Shown piece after piece: positions 1-7,825 of a DNA stretch of 12,982 nucleotides. Under the pieces are notes generated by a model. That model worked only from the letters and a program-made list of their open reading frames with translations. It did not search any database and had not been told where the DNA came from. Position numbers and translations under genes: made by a program. The DNA lies in assembly GCA_002483865.1 (NCBI GenBank), contig DLIT01000017.1, positions 1 through 12,982 on the forward strand, written 5' to 3'. Origin of the DNA: Brevundimonas sp. UBA7635 (GTDB lineage: Bacteria; Pseudomonadota; Alphaproteobacteria; Caulobacterales; Caulobacteraceae). Positions within the stretch are counted from its first letter, which is position 1; the number at the start of each line of letters is the position of its first letter.

Positions 1-1875
1 CGTCGCTTCGAGATCGACTATTCCAAGGCCAACTATCCGCGGCCCGACTTTGACAGCCTCTATAACCTGACCTCGATGGCGGTTGAGCTGGGCGACCTCG
101 ACCGGGCGCAGGCCTGGTATGAAGCTCATCACCGGCTGAGCCTGCGGACCGGTCTGGAAAACATCCTGATCTATGATGCCGGCCTGTGCGCCAAGGTGGC
201 CCACGCCAGGAGTGATGGCCCCGGCGTCCTGGAGTGCCTGGCACCCTATGGGGAGAATCTGGGGCGCGCCGCGTTTCTAGCCTTGGACGTCCTGCCTCGC
301 CGGGCCATAGCCCGGGCCCGACTTGGCGACGTGGCGGGTGCCCAGCGCGATCTGGACCGACTTATCGTGTTGGAAAGGAATGGCGGGCCGTCCAGCCGGC
401 GAGGCGTTGTCGAGGCCGAAATCATGCTGGCTCGCGGCCAGGCGGCAGAGGCGTTTATGCTTCTGCGACAGTATCAGCAGGAAAAGGAATTTCAGGACGC
501 CCGCCAGTTCAGCGAGGCGGTCAGCCAGATGACCGGCGACATCCAGGAACAATTGGACCAGCGCCGCCAACAACTGGAGACCGCACGTGCAAATACTGAA
601 CTGCAAAGGACGGTGATCCGTTGGCAGAGCTGGATCGTGGGCATTGCCGGTCTGTTTGTCCTGTCGGCCCTGCTGACCCTGATCTGGCAGTGGCGGCAGG
701 CGACCCAACTGAGATTGGCACGTCAAAGGGCTGAGGCGGCGAACCAGGCAAAGAGTATCTTTCTGGCCAATATGAGCCACGAAATCCGCACACCGCTGAA
801 TGGGGTCGTTGCCATGGCTGATGCTTTGGCCAGCCGTGATCTGGCGGTCGAGGAAAAATCGATGGTGGAGATCATCCGCACGTCTGGTGTGACCCTGTCG
901 CGCCTGCTGGCTGACATCCTCGACAGCGCCCGGATAGAGTCAGGTCACGTCGCGATCGAGCCCGTGCCCTTCGATCTGGGGGCGACGCTGCGTGAAGTGC
1001 CCGCTTTGTGGCAGGCCTTGGCGGAAAACAAGGGGTTGAAGCTGGAGGTCCAGATTGGACCCACCATCGACCGGATGGTCAATGGTGACGCCGTGCGACT
1101 GCGTCAGGTGCTCAACAACCTGGTTAGCAATGCCCTGAAATTCACCTCAAGCGGCGGCGTCAGCCTGACGGCTGAGTCTGTGGGGCAGGAGCGGGTGCGC
1201 TTCACGGTGGTCGATACGGGTCCAGGCTTTGATCCAGAGCAGAAGAGCCGCCTGTTCGGCCGGTTCCAACAGGCCGACAACTCTATCACGCGAGAGTTCG
1301 GCGGTTCTGGTTTGGGTCTGGCGATTTCGAATGAGTTGATCCACCTCATGGGCGGTCAGCTGGACTGCGACAGCCAGCCTGGCGAGGGAGCCCGCTTCTG
1401 GTTCGACATTCCCCTGCCGCCTGTAGAAGAGGCTATGCCGGTGTCGGAGGCGACATCGGGACCTCAGGATGCCGCGTCGGCAGAGGTGAAGATCCAGCCG
1501 GGTCCTTTGCGGATATTACTGGCCGACGATCATCCGACGAACCGGAAGGTGATCGAGATAATGTTGGGCAGCGAGGTCGATCTGGTGTCGGTCGAAAACG
1601 GACAGCAGACACTGGAGGCCTTCAAGGCCAGGGCCTTTGATCTTGTTCTGATGGATATGCAGATGCCGGTCATGGACGGGCTGACCGCGACCGGGCTGAT
1701 CCGCGCCCATGAGAAGGAGAGCGGGCAGGCTCCGACTCCCATCCTGATGCTGACCGCCAATGCCATGGCAGAGCACATTGAGGCGAGCCGCGTGGCCGGG
1801 GCCAGTGGTCACCTGACCAAGCCCATCACCATGGCCGCCCTACATGATGCCATCGAGCGGGTAATGAGGGGCTGA
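1..1875 (+). CDS. Hybrid sensor histidine kinase / response regulator, 5'-truncated
   Basis: The reading frame is open from base 1 with no stop, so the gene starts upstream; 624 residues are visible (numbered here from base 1). Residues about 1-200 are helical and TPR-like with a coiled-coil stretch, probably a sensor on the outer side of the membrane. A hydrophobic segment at about 211-231 is a TM helix. HisKA follows with the H-box MSHEIRTPLNG (phospho-acceptor H260). The HATPase has an N-box (N373, N377), G1 box VVDTGPGFD (D405) and G2 box GGSGLGL (434-440). After a linker comes a receiver domain with acidic pair D509/D510, phospho-acceptor D552 in LMDMQMP, T585 and K607. The layout predicts autophosphorylation and intramolecular His-to-Asp transfer, with no output domain after the receiver, so a separate phosphotransfer protein or regulator is expected. 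Signal and target are unknown. An in-frame ATG at base 76 lies inside the helical region and is not the likely start. Confidence 0.9.
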   Translation, partial: RRFEIDYSKANYPRPDFDSLYNLTSMAVELGDLDRAQAWYEAHHRLSLRTGLENILIYDAGLCAKVAHARSDGPGVLECLAPYGENLGRAAFLALDVLPRRAIARARLGDVAGAQRDLDRLIVLERNGGPSSRRGVVEAEIMLARGQAAEAFMLLRQYQQEKEFQDARQFSEAVSQMTGDIQEQLDQRRQQLETARANTELQRTVIRWQSWIVGIAGLFVLSALLTLIWQWRQATQLRLARQRAEAANQAKSIFLANMSHEIRTPLNGVVAMADALASRDLAVEEKSMVEIIRTSGVTLSRLLADILDSARIESGHVAIEPVPFDLGATLREVPALWQALAENKGLKLEVQIGPTIDRMVNGDAVRLRQVLNNLVSNALKFTSSGGVSLTAESVGQERVRFTVVDTGPGFDPEQKSRLFGRFQQADNSITREFGGSGLGLAISNELIHLMGGQLDCDSQPGEGARFWFDIPLPPVEEAMPVSEATSGPQDAASAEVKIQPGPLRILLADDHPTNRKVIEIMLGSEVDLVSVENGQQTLEAFKARAFDLVLMDMQMPVMDGLTATGLIRAHEKESGQAPTPILMLTANAMAEHIEASRVAGASGHLTKPITMAALHDAIERVMRG

Positions 1876-1894
1876 GCCAGGCGGCCGGGTCATA

Positions 1895-2788
1895 TCAGGG
1901 CCACTTCACCACGGGTGGCATGGAGCTGAGGATCGACTCGGTATTGCCGCCGGTCTTGAGGCCGAACATGGTGCCCCGGTCATAGAGCAGGTTGAACTCG
2001 ACATAGCGACCGCGACGGACCAGCTGTTCCTCGCGCTCGTCCTCGGTCCAGGCCTCGGTCATGCGACTGGCCACGATGTCGGAATAGATCTTGAGGAAGG
2101 CCTTGCCGACGTCCTGAGTAAAGGCAAAGTCCTTCTCCCAGTCGCCACTGTCGTGGTGGTCGTAGAAGATGCCGCCGGTGCCGCGCGGCTCGTTGCGGTG
2201 GGGCAGGAAGAAGTATTCGTCGCACCACTGCTTGTACTTGGCATGCCAGGCGGGATCATGGGCGTCGCAGGCCCCTTTCATCGCGGCGTGAAAGGCCACC
2301 GTGTCCGGATGATCGTCGCGGCGATCCACGTCCAGAACCGGGGTCAGATCGCCACCCCCACCGAACCAGGTCCTGGTCGTGGAGATCAGTCGGGTATTCA
2401 TGTGCACGGCCGGAACGCGCGGGCTGACCGGGTGGCAGATCAGGCTGATGCCGGTGGCAAAGAAGCGCGGGTCTTCTTCGGCTCCCGGGACATTTTTCGC
2501 ATAGTCGGCCGGAAAGGTGCCGTGGACGGTCGAGCAGTGGACCCCGACCTTTTCGAACAGGCGGCCGGACATCATGCCCATGACGCCGCCGCCGCCCTCC
2601 TTGCGCTCCCACGGCGTGCGGACGAACCGGCCCGGTTCGCCGGGGAAGAGGTCAGCCGGGGCGGCATCCTCCAGAGCCTCGAACCCGGCGTGAATCTGGT
2701 CGCGCAGGGTTTCAAACCAGACGCGGGCACGCTCGCGGCGCTCAATCATCAGGGAGGGGGTTTCTTGGATCATCAGGGCTTCAACCAT
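1895..2788 (-). CDS. hemF: Oxygen-dependent coproporphyrinogen III oxidase HemF
   Basis: This cytoplasmic enzyme decarboxylates two propionates of coproporphyrinogen III to vinyls using O2, giving protoporphyrinogen IX in heme synthesis. The 297-residue product matches the usual HemF size of about 300. Seen: HMNTR at 129-133 with the family's active-site histidine, [10 protein letters not shown] at 141-150, [13 protein letters not shown] at 261-273 and [17 protein letters not shown] at 276-292. The frame runs open far upstream, but that extension (mapped to 2789-3082) would overlap the divergent dipeptidase and does not look like HemF. The ATG at 2788 has AAAGG nine bases before it, so I start there; an ATG at 2773 would remove five residues. 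It converges on the kinase with only 19 nt between stops. The upstream region holds an FNR/FixK-like box (2852-2865), consistent with oxygen-linked control known for hemF in Pseudomonas aeruginosa (Anr/Dnr). Confidence 0.96.
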   Translation of the reverse strand: MVEALMIQETPSLMIERRERARVWFETLRDQIHAGFEALEDAAPADLFPGEPGRFVRTPWERKEGGGGVMGMMSGRLFEKVGVHCSTVHGTFPADYAKNVPGAEEDPRFFATGISLICHPVSPRVPAVHMNTRLISTTRTWFGGGGDLTPVLDVDRRDDHPDTVAFHAAMKGACDAHDPAWHAKYKQWCDEYFFLPHRNEPRGTGGIFYDHHDSGDWEKDFAFTQDVGKAFLKIYSDIVASRMTEAWTEDEREEQLVRRGRYVEFNLLYDRGTMFGLKTGGNTESILSSMPPVVKWP

Positions 2789-2851
2789 GACGCGCGACCT
2801 TTGTGAACAGTGCGGATGTCGCGCTGATGCGCTCATCGTCAGTCGGCGGCC

Positions 2852-2865
2852 TTGATCCAGATCAG
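2852..2865. promoter_or_regulatory. FNR/FnrL/FixK-type box between hemF and the dipeptidase gene
   Basis: The bases read TTGAT-CCAG-ATCAG, matching the family consensus TTGAT-N4-ATCAA at 9 of 10 fixed positions. The centre (2858.5) is about 70 nt upstream of the hemF ATG. If it acts as a class II site centred at -41.5, transcription would begin near 2817 and leave a leader of about 29 nt; the -10 at that place (CATCAG on the minus strand) is weak. The box is equally far from the divergent dipeptidase start, so it could act on either gene. The sequence match is seen; binding is inferred. Confidence 0.55.
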
Positions 2866-2878
2866 ATGAGGTTTTCAG

Positions 2879-2895
2879 TTGGCATGGGCTGTGCC
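2879..2895 (+). promoter_or_regulatory. Possible sigma54 (-24/-12) promoter for the dipeptidase gene
   Basis: TTGGCATG-GGCT-GTGCC keeps the invariant GG (2881-2882) and GC (2893-2894) at the required 10-base separation and matches most of the consensus YTGGCACG-N4-TTGCW. It lies 34 nt before the ATG at 2929, which leaves a leader of about 23 nt. It departs from consensus at three places. The TGGCA/TGCCA symmetry means it could instead be a small inverted-repeat operator. No enhancer-binding site or activator gene is visible nearby. Confidence 0.25.
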
Positions 2896-2928
2896 AGCTT
2901 GGCGGCTCAGTTTTTCGAGGGGATTTCC

Positions 2929-4203
2929 ATGCTACGCACCGCCTTTCTTGCCGCTGCTTCACTGATCGTCCTGGCCGGGCCAGCCCTGGCCCAGACGGCC
3001 AGGTCCGACCCTGCGGGCGAGGCCAGGGCGCTGCGCATCCTGGAACGCACCCCGCTGATTGATGGTCACAACGACCTGCCATGGGCCCTGCGGGCCCAGT
3101 TCAGCAATGACCCCCATCGCGTTGATCTGGCGACCGATCTGTCGGCCAGCACCCGCTTGCATACTGATATCCCGCGCCTGCGCGCCGGCGGCGTGGGGGC
3201 GCAGTTCTGGTCGGTCTATGTGCCGGCAAGTCTTGAACCGGTGGAGGCGGCAAAGGCCACGTTCGAGCAGATCGACACGGTCAAGCGCATAGTGGCCGCC
3301 TATCCGACGACATTCGAGATCGCGACGACGGCGGACGATATCTCGCGCATCCACAAGGCGGGCCGCATCGCAAGCCTGGTCGGTATGGAAGGCGGCTATT
3401 CGATTGACGATTCCCTGGGCCTGCTCCGCGAGTTCTATGATTCCGGCGCGCGCTACATGACCCTGACCCATTCAAAGACCACGACCTGGGCCGACAGCGG
3501 CACCGATGCGCCGCGATGGGGCGGCCTGTCTCCCTTTGGCGAGCAGGTGGTCAAGGAGATGAACCGCCTGGGCATGATGGTGGACCTGAGCCACGTCTCG
3601 GAAGAGACCATGCAGGATGCGCTGCGGATCAGCACGGCCCCGGTGATCTTCTCGCACTCGTCGGCCCGGGCGGTCACCGACCACGCGCGCAATGTGCCGG
3701 ACAGGATCCTGCTTCAGATGAAGGATAACGGCGGCGTCGTTATGGTGACCTTTGTGCCAGGCTTCATCAATGAAGAGGTCAGGGCCTGGGGCGCGGCGCG
3801 GGCGGCGGAGGACGCGCGGCTCAAGAGCCTGAATCCCGGCAGCCCTGACGCCGTGCGCACGGCCATGGCCGCATGGGTCGCGGCCCATCCGGCTCCACGC
3901 GCCACTCTCGACGACGTGGTGGCCCATATCCAGCACGTGCGCGACGTGGCGGGCATTGATCATGTCGGCCTGGGCGGCGATTTCGACGGCGTAGACAGCC
4001 TGCCCGTCGGTGTCGAGAGCGTGGACGCCTATCCGCGTATCCTGGCGGCGCTGATCAACCGTGGCTGGACCGATGCCGACATCCGCAAGCTGGCTGGCGA
4101 GAACCTGCTGCGGGTCTTCCGTGCGGTGGAAGCTTCGGCCTCGACCCGTCGCGGGGACCGTCCCAGCCTGGCGACCCTGCCGGACGACGGCGCGCCTGAA
4201 TAG
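2929..4203 (+). CDS. Exported membrane-type dipeptidase, peptidase family M19
   Basis: This is a binuclear zinc dipeptidase of the renal-dipeptidase (MDP) family, which hydrolyses dipeptides, often with broad specificity including D-residues. The product is 424 residues. A signal peptide (1-21, [21 protein letters not shown], cut before Q22) predicts export; no C-terminal anchor is seen. Zinc ligands fit the family: H47 and D49 in IDGHND, bridging E154 in GMEGG, H222 in LSHVS and H243 in FSHSSAR. The 21-residue H222-H243 spacing equals that of the human enzyme. [10 protein letters not shown] at 345-354 carries the conserved aspartate. The frame extends upstream to 2803, but the ATG at 2929 has GAGGGG six bases ahead and begins the signal peptide, so I use it. 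The gene is divergent from hemF and convergent with trmL. The true substrate is not readable from sequence. Confidence 0.93.
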   Translation: MLRTAFLAAASLIVLAGPALAQTARSDPAGEARALRILERTPLIDGHNDLPWALRAQFSNDPHRVDLATDLSASTRLHTDIPRLRAGGVGAQFWSVYVPASLEPVEAAKATFEQIDTVKRIVAAYPTTFEIATTADDISRIHKAGRIASLVGMEGGYSIDDSLGLLREFYDSGARYMTLTHSKTTTWADSGTDAPRWGGLSPFGEQVVKEMNRLGMMVDLSHVSEETMQDALRISTAPVIFSHSSARAVTDHARNVPDRILLQMKDNGGVVMVTFVPGFINEEVRAWGAARAAEDARLKSLNPGSPDAVRTAMAAWVAAHPAPRATLDDVVAHIQHVRDVAGIDHVGLGGDFDGVDSLPVGVESVDAYPRILAALINRGWTDADIRKLAGENLLRVFRAVEASASTRRGDRPSLATLPDDGAPE

Positions 4204-4217
4204 GCAAACAAGAGGCT

Positions 4218-4265
4218 GATCCAGGCCCGGGCAGTGGCATCTGGCGCTGCGCCCCGGCCTGGATC
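4218..4265. terminator. Inverted repeat between convergent dipeptidase and trmL genes
   Basis: GATCCAGGCC (4218-4227) pairs perfectly with GGCCTGGATC (4256-4265). Past one mismatch (4228/4255), GGGC (4229-4232) pairs with GCCC (4251-4254), giving 14 of 15 paired positions around an 18-nt loop. It sits in the 77-nt gap between two facing stop codons, where a bidirectional transcription stop is expected. There is no U-run on either side, so it may slow polymerase or protect 3' ends rather than be a full intrinsic terminator. Confidence 0.5.
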
Positions 4266-4280
4266 GTCACCTGAAGCCGG

Positions 4281-4742
4281 TCAGGCCGCCCGCCGGGGCC
4301 AGGTCTGCAACTGGCGCATGGCCTCCCACAGGGCGATTCCTGCACTGACCGACAGGTTCAGTGATCGGGTCTCGGCCCGGATCGGGATGAAGACCCGCGA
4401 ATCTGCCCTCTCGTGTACCGCGTCGGGCACCCCGGCGCTTTCCTTGCCGAACAGCAATATGTCGTCAGGCTGAAATCTGAAATCGGGCAGGGATGTGGCC
4501 GCTTTGGTCGTAAAAAGAACGATGCGCCCTGAACCGCGATTCTCAAGGAAGCTTTCCCAGCTGGGGTGGCGGGTCATGTGGGCTAAAGGCCCGTAATCCA
4601 AGGCCGCGCGCTTCATGGCCCGGTCGTCGAACTGAAAGCCGGTCGGCTCAATGACGTCTAAATTGACGCCAAAACAGGCGCTTTGCCGGATGCAGGCGCC
4701 CACATTCTGCGGGATGTCAGGTTGAAAAAGGGCGAGACGCAT
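4281..4742 (-). CDS. trmL: tRNA (cytidine/uridine-2'-O-)-methyltransferase TrmL
   Basis: This small SPOUT-class methyltransferase (153 residues; the E. coli protein is about 157) transfers methyl from SAM to the ribose 2'-OH of the wobble base (position 34) in tRNA-Leu isoacceptors. Seen: the N-terminal strand MRLALFQPDIPQNVGACIR with motif 1 N13 and R19, motif 2 LLFGKESAGVP at 97-106, and motif 3 RSLNLSVSAGIALWEAMRQL at 126-145; motifs 2 and 3 form the knotted SAM site. The frame is open upstream to 5162 over petA, but family homology starts at the ATG at 4742; the Shine-Dalgarno is poor there. The gene is divergent from petA across 190 nt and convergent with the dipeptidase. From memory, trmL beside petABC and hemF recurs in alphaproteobacteria. 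Close relatives were once annotated as rRNA methylases (CspR); the motifs favour TrmL. Confidence 0.93.
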   Translation of the reverse strand: MRLALFQPDIPQNVGACIRQSACFGVNLDVIEPTGFQFDDRAMKRAALDYGPLAHMTRHPSWESFLENRGSGRIVLFTTKAATSLPDFRFQPDDILLFGKESAGVPDAVHERADSRVFIPIRAETRSLNLSVSAGIALWEAMRQLQTWPRRAA

Positions 4743-4790
4743 TCTAAGGCCGTTTCTACGCGCGGGGCGGGGTCTGTGTCGCGGTCTTTG

Positions 4791-4807
4791 TTGCGAGTCT
4801 TTCGCAA
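4791..4807. promoter_or_regulatory. Inverted repeat in the trmL/petA divergent region
   Basis: TTGCGA-GTCTT-TCGCAA is a perfect 6-bp inverted repeat with a 5-base spacer, the shape of a dimeric regulator's operator. It lies 49 nt upstream of trmL and 126 nt upstream of petA. Its left half overlaps GAGTC (4795-4799), a GANTC site that CcrM methylates in Caulobacter relatives. On the plus strand TTGCGA can also be read as a -35 with TAACAG (4812-4817) as -10 after 15 bases, a weak promoter. The rest of 4743-4932 shows no convincing promoter to me. Confidence 0.35.
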
Positions 4808-4920
4808 GTTGTAACAGCGACTTGTGGAAGGTTCCGAAAGGGACCGTCGGCGGTTTATCACCGTTCCCCAGGAAGATCATGCCGACGTCCATCCCCTCCT
4901 GGGCGGGCGTTCGGGATTGC

Positions 4921-4926
4921 AGAGGT
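4921..4926 (+). promoter_or_regulatory. Ribosome binding site that decides the petA GTG start
   Basis: AGAGGT lies six bases before GTG at 4933. A competing AGGA at 4870-4873 lies five bases before an in-frame ATG at 4879. The GTG start gives a product beginning AESVVNAEG, a usual length and layout for alphaproteobacterial Rieske proteins; the ATG would add 18 residues of unusual composition before the twin-arginine motif. Confidence 0.6.
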
Positions 4927-4932
4927 GAGAGC

Positions 4933-5487
4933 GTGGCCGAATCGGTCGTGAATGCTGAAGGGCCTGAAGGCCAACACGGGGGCGGTGACGCAACCCGCCG
5001 CGATTTCATCCACATCGCTGCCGGTGCCGCCGCAGCGGGTGCGGGCGTAATGGTGGCTTGGCCCCTGATCAAACAAATGAGCCCTGCGGCCGATACCCTG
5101 GCCCTGGCCTCGATCGAGTTCGATCTGACCAAGGTGCAGGAAGGCCAGCAGGTCGTCATCAAGTGGCAGGGTAAGCCCGTCTTCGTGCGTTATCGCACGG
5201 CGGCAGAGCTGGCCAAGGTCAATGCTGAGGGTGCCGTCGGTTCTCCTCCGCAGACCGACGTGGAACGCACCAAGGAAGGCCACGAGAAATATCTCGTCGT
5301 CGTCGGTTCGTGCACCCACCTGGGCTGTGTGCCGACCTTCAACACCGGTGATTATGGTGGCTGGTTCTGCCCCTGCCACGGTTCGCACTATGACGCCTCG
5401 GGCCGCATCCGTAAGGGTCCGGCACCGCTGAACCTCGTCGTGCCGAACTACGAATACCTGTCCGACACGCGCGTGAAGATCGGCTGA
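4933..5487 (+). CDS. petA: Ubiquinol-cytochrome c reductase, Rieske iron-sulfur subunit
   Basis: This is the Rieske 2Fe-2S subunit of the bc1 complex (complex III); its mobile head carries an electron from ubiquinol at the Qo site to cytochrome c1. The 184-residue product has a twin-arginine motif TRRDF (21-25) followed by a hydrophobic segment at about 27-48, which acts as Tat signal and uncleaved membrane anchor. The cluster motifs are CTHLGC (127-132) and CPCHGS (146-151): C127, H129, C146 and H149 are the expected Fe-S ligands and C132-C148 the stabilising disulfide. GPAPLNL at 162-168 is the conserved Pro loop. I use the GTG start at 4933 (SD AGAGGT); ATG at 4879 with AGGA is the alternative. 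It is first of a three-gene operon, with petB 17 nt downstream. It is divergent from trmL. Confidence 0.95.
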   Translation: MAESVVNAEGPEGQHGGGDATRRDFIHIAAGAAAAGAGVMVAWPLIKQMSPAADTLALASIEFDLTKVQEGQQVVIKWQGKPVFVRYRTAAELAKVNAEGAVGSPPQTDVERTKEGHEKYLVVVGSCTHLGCVPTFNTGDYGGWFCPCHGSHYDASGRIRKGPAPLNLVVPNYEYLSDTRVKIG

Positions 5488-5504
5488 GGACGGATCAAGG
5501 ACCC

Positions 5505-6803
5505 ATGAGCAATCACGAATCCACCTACGTCCCGAAAACCGCCGTCGAGCGGTGGCTGGACACCCGCCTGCCGATCGTTCGCTTCGGCATGGACTACGCC
5601 AATCTGCCGACCCCCCGTAACCTGAACTACTGGTGGACCTTCGGCGGCATCCTGGCCCTATGCCTGATGATCCAGATCATCACCGGCATTGTCCTGGTCA
5701 TGCACTACACCCCGCACATCGACCTGGCCTTCGCCTCGGTCGAGCGCATCATGCGCGACGTGCCCGGTGGCTGGCTGATCCGTTATGTTCACGCCAACGG
5801 GGCCTCGATGTTCTTCATCGCGGTCTATCTGCACATGCTGCGCGGCCTCTACTACGGCTCGTACAAGGCTCCGCGCGAGATGATCTGGATCATCGGCTGC
5901 GTCATATTCTTCCTGATGATCGCCACCGCCTTCCTCGGCTATGTGCTGCCGTGGGGCCAGATGTCGTTCTGGGGTGCTGAGGTTATCACCAACCTGATCG
6001 GTGCGATCCCGGTCGTGGGTGAGCCGGTCCTGGTGTGGCTGCGCGGTGGCCCGGCCATCGACAATGCGACGCTGAACCGCTTCTTCTCGCTGCACTACCT
6101 GCTGCCGTTCGTCATCGCCGGCTGCGTGGTGCTGCACCTGTGGGCCCTGCACGCTGCCGGTCAGAACAACCCGGTCGGTATCCTGATCCCGAAGGACCGT
6201 GAGAAGAAGGACATGCTGCCCTTCCACCCGTATTTCACGGTCAAGGACGGCTTTGCGATCATCCTCTTCCTGATCCTGTTCGCCACCTTCGTCTTCTATA
6301 ACCCGAACGCCCTGGGCCACGCCGACAACTACATCCCGGCCAACCCGCTGCAGACCCCGGCCCACATCGTGCCGGAGTGGTACATGCTGCCCTTCTACGC
6401 GATCCTGCGCGCTGTCCCGGACAAGTTCGGCGGTGTCGTGGCCATGTTCGCGGCGATCGGCGTCCTGTTCGTCCTGCCGTGGCTGGACACGTCCAAGGTG
6501 CGCTCGATGCGCTACCGTCCGACGATGAAGACCTTCTTCATCATCTTCCTGTTCGTCTGCTTCGGCCTGGGCTGGTGCGGTGCACAGCTGCCGGACGCCC
6601 CGGTTCTGGGCAGCTTCAAGACCTTCACCCTGATCGACGGTGACCTGAACTCCTACCTGTGGCTGACGCGCTTCCTGACGCTCTACTACTTCGTCTTCTT
6701 CCTGATCCTGATGCCGGTCATCGGCCTCAAGGAGAAGCCGCTGCCGATCCCGGCGACGATCTCCGAGCCCGTGCTCACGTCGACCGAAGCCGAGAAGGCC
6801 TGA
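5505..6803 (+). CDS. petB: Ubiquinol-cytochrome c reductase, cytochrome b subunit
   Basis: This multi-pass inner-membrane protein (432 residues) holds hemes bL and bH and both quinone sites of the bc1 complex. Seen: four heme-ligand histidines H96/H110 and H197/H211, each pair 14 apart; the Qo motif PEWY at 290-293; and [15 protein letters not shown] at 144-158, the conserved cd-helix region. The fused N- and C-terminal halves in one chain, about eight hydrophobic helices, mark a mitochondrial-type cytochrome b and not the split b6/subunit IV form. The start ATG has AAGGA shortly upstream in the 17-nt gap after petA. The stop is five bases before petC. The codon choice is strongly C/G-ending (CTG, ATC, TTC), consistent with high expression. 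The gene is also called fbcB or cytB. Confidence 0.97.
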   Translation: MSNHESTYVPKTAVERWLDTRLPIVRFGMDYANLPTPRNLNYWWTFGGILALCLMIQIITGIVLVMHYTPHIDLAFASVERIMRDVPGGWLIRYVHANGASMFFIAVYLHMLRGLYYGSYKAPREMIWIIGCVIFFLMIATAFLGYVLPWGQMSFWGAEVITNLIGAIPVVGEPVLVWLRGGPAIDNATLNRFFSLHYLLPFVIAGCVVLHLWALHAAGQNNPVGILIPKDREKKDMLPFHPYFTVKDGFAIILFLILFATFVFYNPNALGHADNYIPANPLQTPAHIVPEWYMLPFYAILRAVPDKFGGVVAMFAAIGVLFVLPWLDTSKVRSMRYRPTMKTFFIIFLFVCFGLGWCGAQLPDAPVLGSFKTFTLIDGDLNSYLWLTRFLTLYYFVFFLILMPVIGLKEKPLPIPATISEPVLTSTEAEKA

Positions 6804-6808
6804 GCGCG

Positions 6809-7681
6809 ATGAACAACGAGAAAAAGACCGTGTCCTTCCGCAAGATCCTCGTTTCCGTTGCTGCGGCTGCTGGTATCGCCGCGATCGCATCCCCGGCCAT
6901 GGCGGCCGGGGGTGGCAAACACCCGCGCGACGGCGGCTTCAGCTTCGTCGGTCCGTTCGGCACCTTCGACCAGGGCCAGCTGCAGCGTGGCTACAAGGTC
7001 TATCGCGAAGTCTGCGCCTCATGCCACGGCATGAACCTGGTGCACTTCCGCAACCTGGGCGACCAGCACGGGCCGTTCTGGAATCCCAAATACCCGAACC
7101 CGAACGACAACCCTGTCGTGAAGGCTCTGGCCAAGGAAATCCAGGTCGCGGATATCGACTCGGAAACCGGCGAGGCCCTCATGCGTGATGCCACCACCGC
7201 CGACAAGTTCCCGAACCCCTACCCGAACGCCACGGCGGCTGCGGCGGCCAACGGCGGTGCGGCTCCGCCCGACCTGTCGGTGATGGCCAAGGCCCGTCAT
7301 GACGGCGCCAACTACATCTACTCGCTGCTGTCGGGCTATGTCCCGGCACCCGAGGGGCTGAAGATGGCACCGGGCCAGACCTACAACCCCTATATGGCGG
7401 GTGACCTGACCCCGTTCTGGGAAGGCGAGGGCGAGGTTCCCAAGGGTGGCTTCATCGCCATGCCGAACCCGCTACAGGCTGGCCAGGTGACCTACGACGA
7501 TGGCACCGAAGCTACCGTCGACCAGATGTCCAAGGACGTGGCGGCCTTCATCGCCTGGACCTCGGAGCCCAAGATGGTCGAGCGCAAGCAGACCGGCTTT
7601 GGTGTCATGATCTTCCTGGTGCTGTTCGCAGGTCTGACCTACGCCAGCTACCGCCGCATCTGGAAGGGCGTCGGCCACTAG
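6809..7681 (+). CDS. petC: Ubiquinol-cytochrome c reductase, cytochrome c1 subunit
   Basis: Cytochrome c1 accepts an electron from the Rieske protein and passes it to soluble or membrane cytochrome c on the periplasmic side. The 290-residue product has a signal peptide ending AMA (about residue 32), the covalent heme motif CASCH (C69, C72, H73), a likely distal ligand M218 in IAMPNPL, and a single C-terminal TM anchor at about 262-280 followed by basic YRRIWKG. The 5-nt gap after petB, with GAGAAGG inside the 3' end of petB, points to translational coupling. The frame extends back to 6659 inside petB, but homology and the signal peptide start at the ATG at 6809. It is the last gene of the operon, ended by the terminator at 7707-7736. 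An alanine-rich loop (142-153) lies between the two heme-side segments. Confidence 0.97.
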   Translation: MNNEKKTVSFRKILVSVAAAAGIAAIASPAMAAGGGKHPRDGGFSFVGPFGTFDQGQLQRGYKVYREVCASCHGMNLVHFRNLGDQHGPFWNPKYPNPNDNPVVKALAKEIQVADIDSETGEALMRDATTADKFPNPYPNATAAAAANGGAAPPDLSVMAKARHDGANYIYSLLSGYVPAPEGLKMAPGQTYNPYMAGDLTPFWEGEGEVPKGGFIAMPNPLQAGQVTYDDGTEATVDQMSKDVAAFIAWTSEPKMVERKQTGFGVMIFLVLFAGLTYASYRRIWKGVGH

Positions 7682-7706
7682 GGCCGGGACCGTCCTGACG
7701 AAAGCC

Positions 7707-7736
7707 AACCCGCCGGAGCAATCGGGCGGGTTTTTT
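7707..7736 (+). terminator. Rho-independent terminator of petABC
   Basis: AACCCGCC (7707-7714) pairs with GGCGGGTT (7725-7732) around a 10-nt loop, and the right arm runs into six T (7731-7736). It begins 26 nt after the petC stop, so it closes the bc1 operon and isolates the downstream peptidase genes. It is the only terminator in the window with a full U-run. Confidence 0.93.
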
Positions 7737-7825
7737 CGTGTCCTAGCCCTGCATCTGCTGCATCGACATGGGCGAAACCTGCCACTAGGGTTTCAGGCAA
7801 CGAAATTGTGTGGGGTTTTTCTCAG

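Noticed and set aside
2153..2806. Plus-strand open frame opposite hemF (about 217 codons)
   Set aside because: hemF on the other strand is conserved throughout; this frame has no homology I recognise.
2789..3082. N-terminal extension of hemF
   Set aside because: It would overlap the divergent dipeptidase and its signal peptide; the translation is unlike HemF, and a good SD supports the ATG at 2788.
5658..6890. Long open frame on the minus strand opposite petB and the petC start (about 410 codons)
   Set aside because: It mirrors the strongly biased codons of a certain gene; the translation is rich in Arg, Asp, Glu and Gln with no recognisable motif or start context.
7768..7788. Six-codon mini-ORF (MGETCH) before the first M28 gene
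   Set aside because: It has no Shine-Dalgarno, is too short to judge and has no relation to a known leader peptide.
7774..7794. GAAACC/GGTTTC inverted repeat upstream of the first M28 gene
   Set aside because: Only a 6-bp stem with a 9-nt loop; expected by chance at this length and no supporting context.
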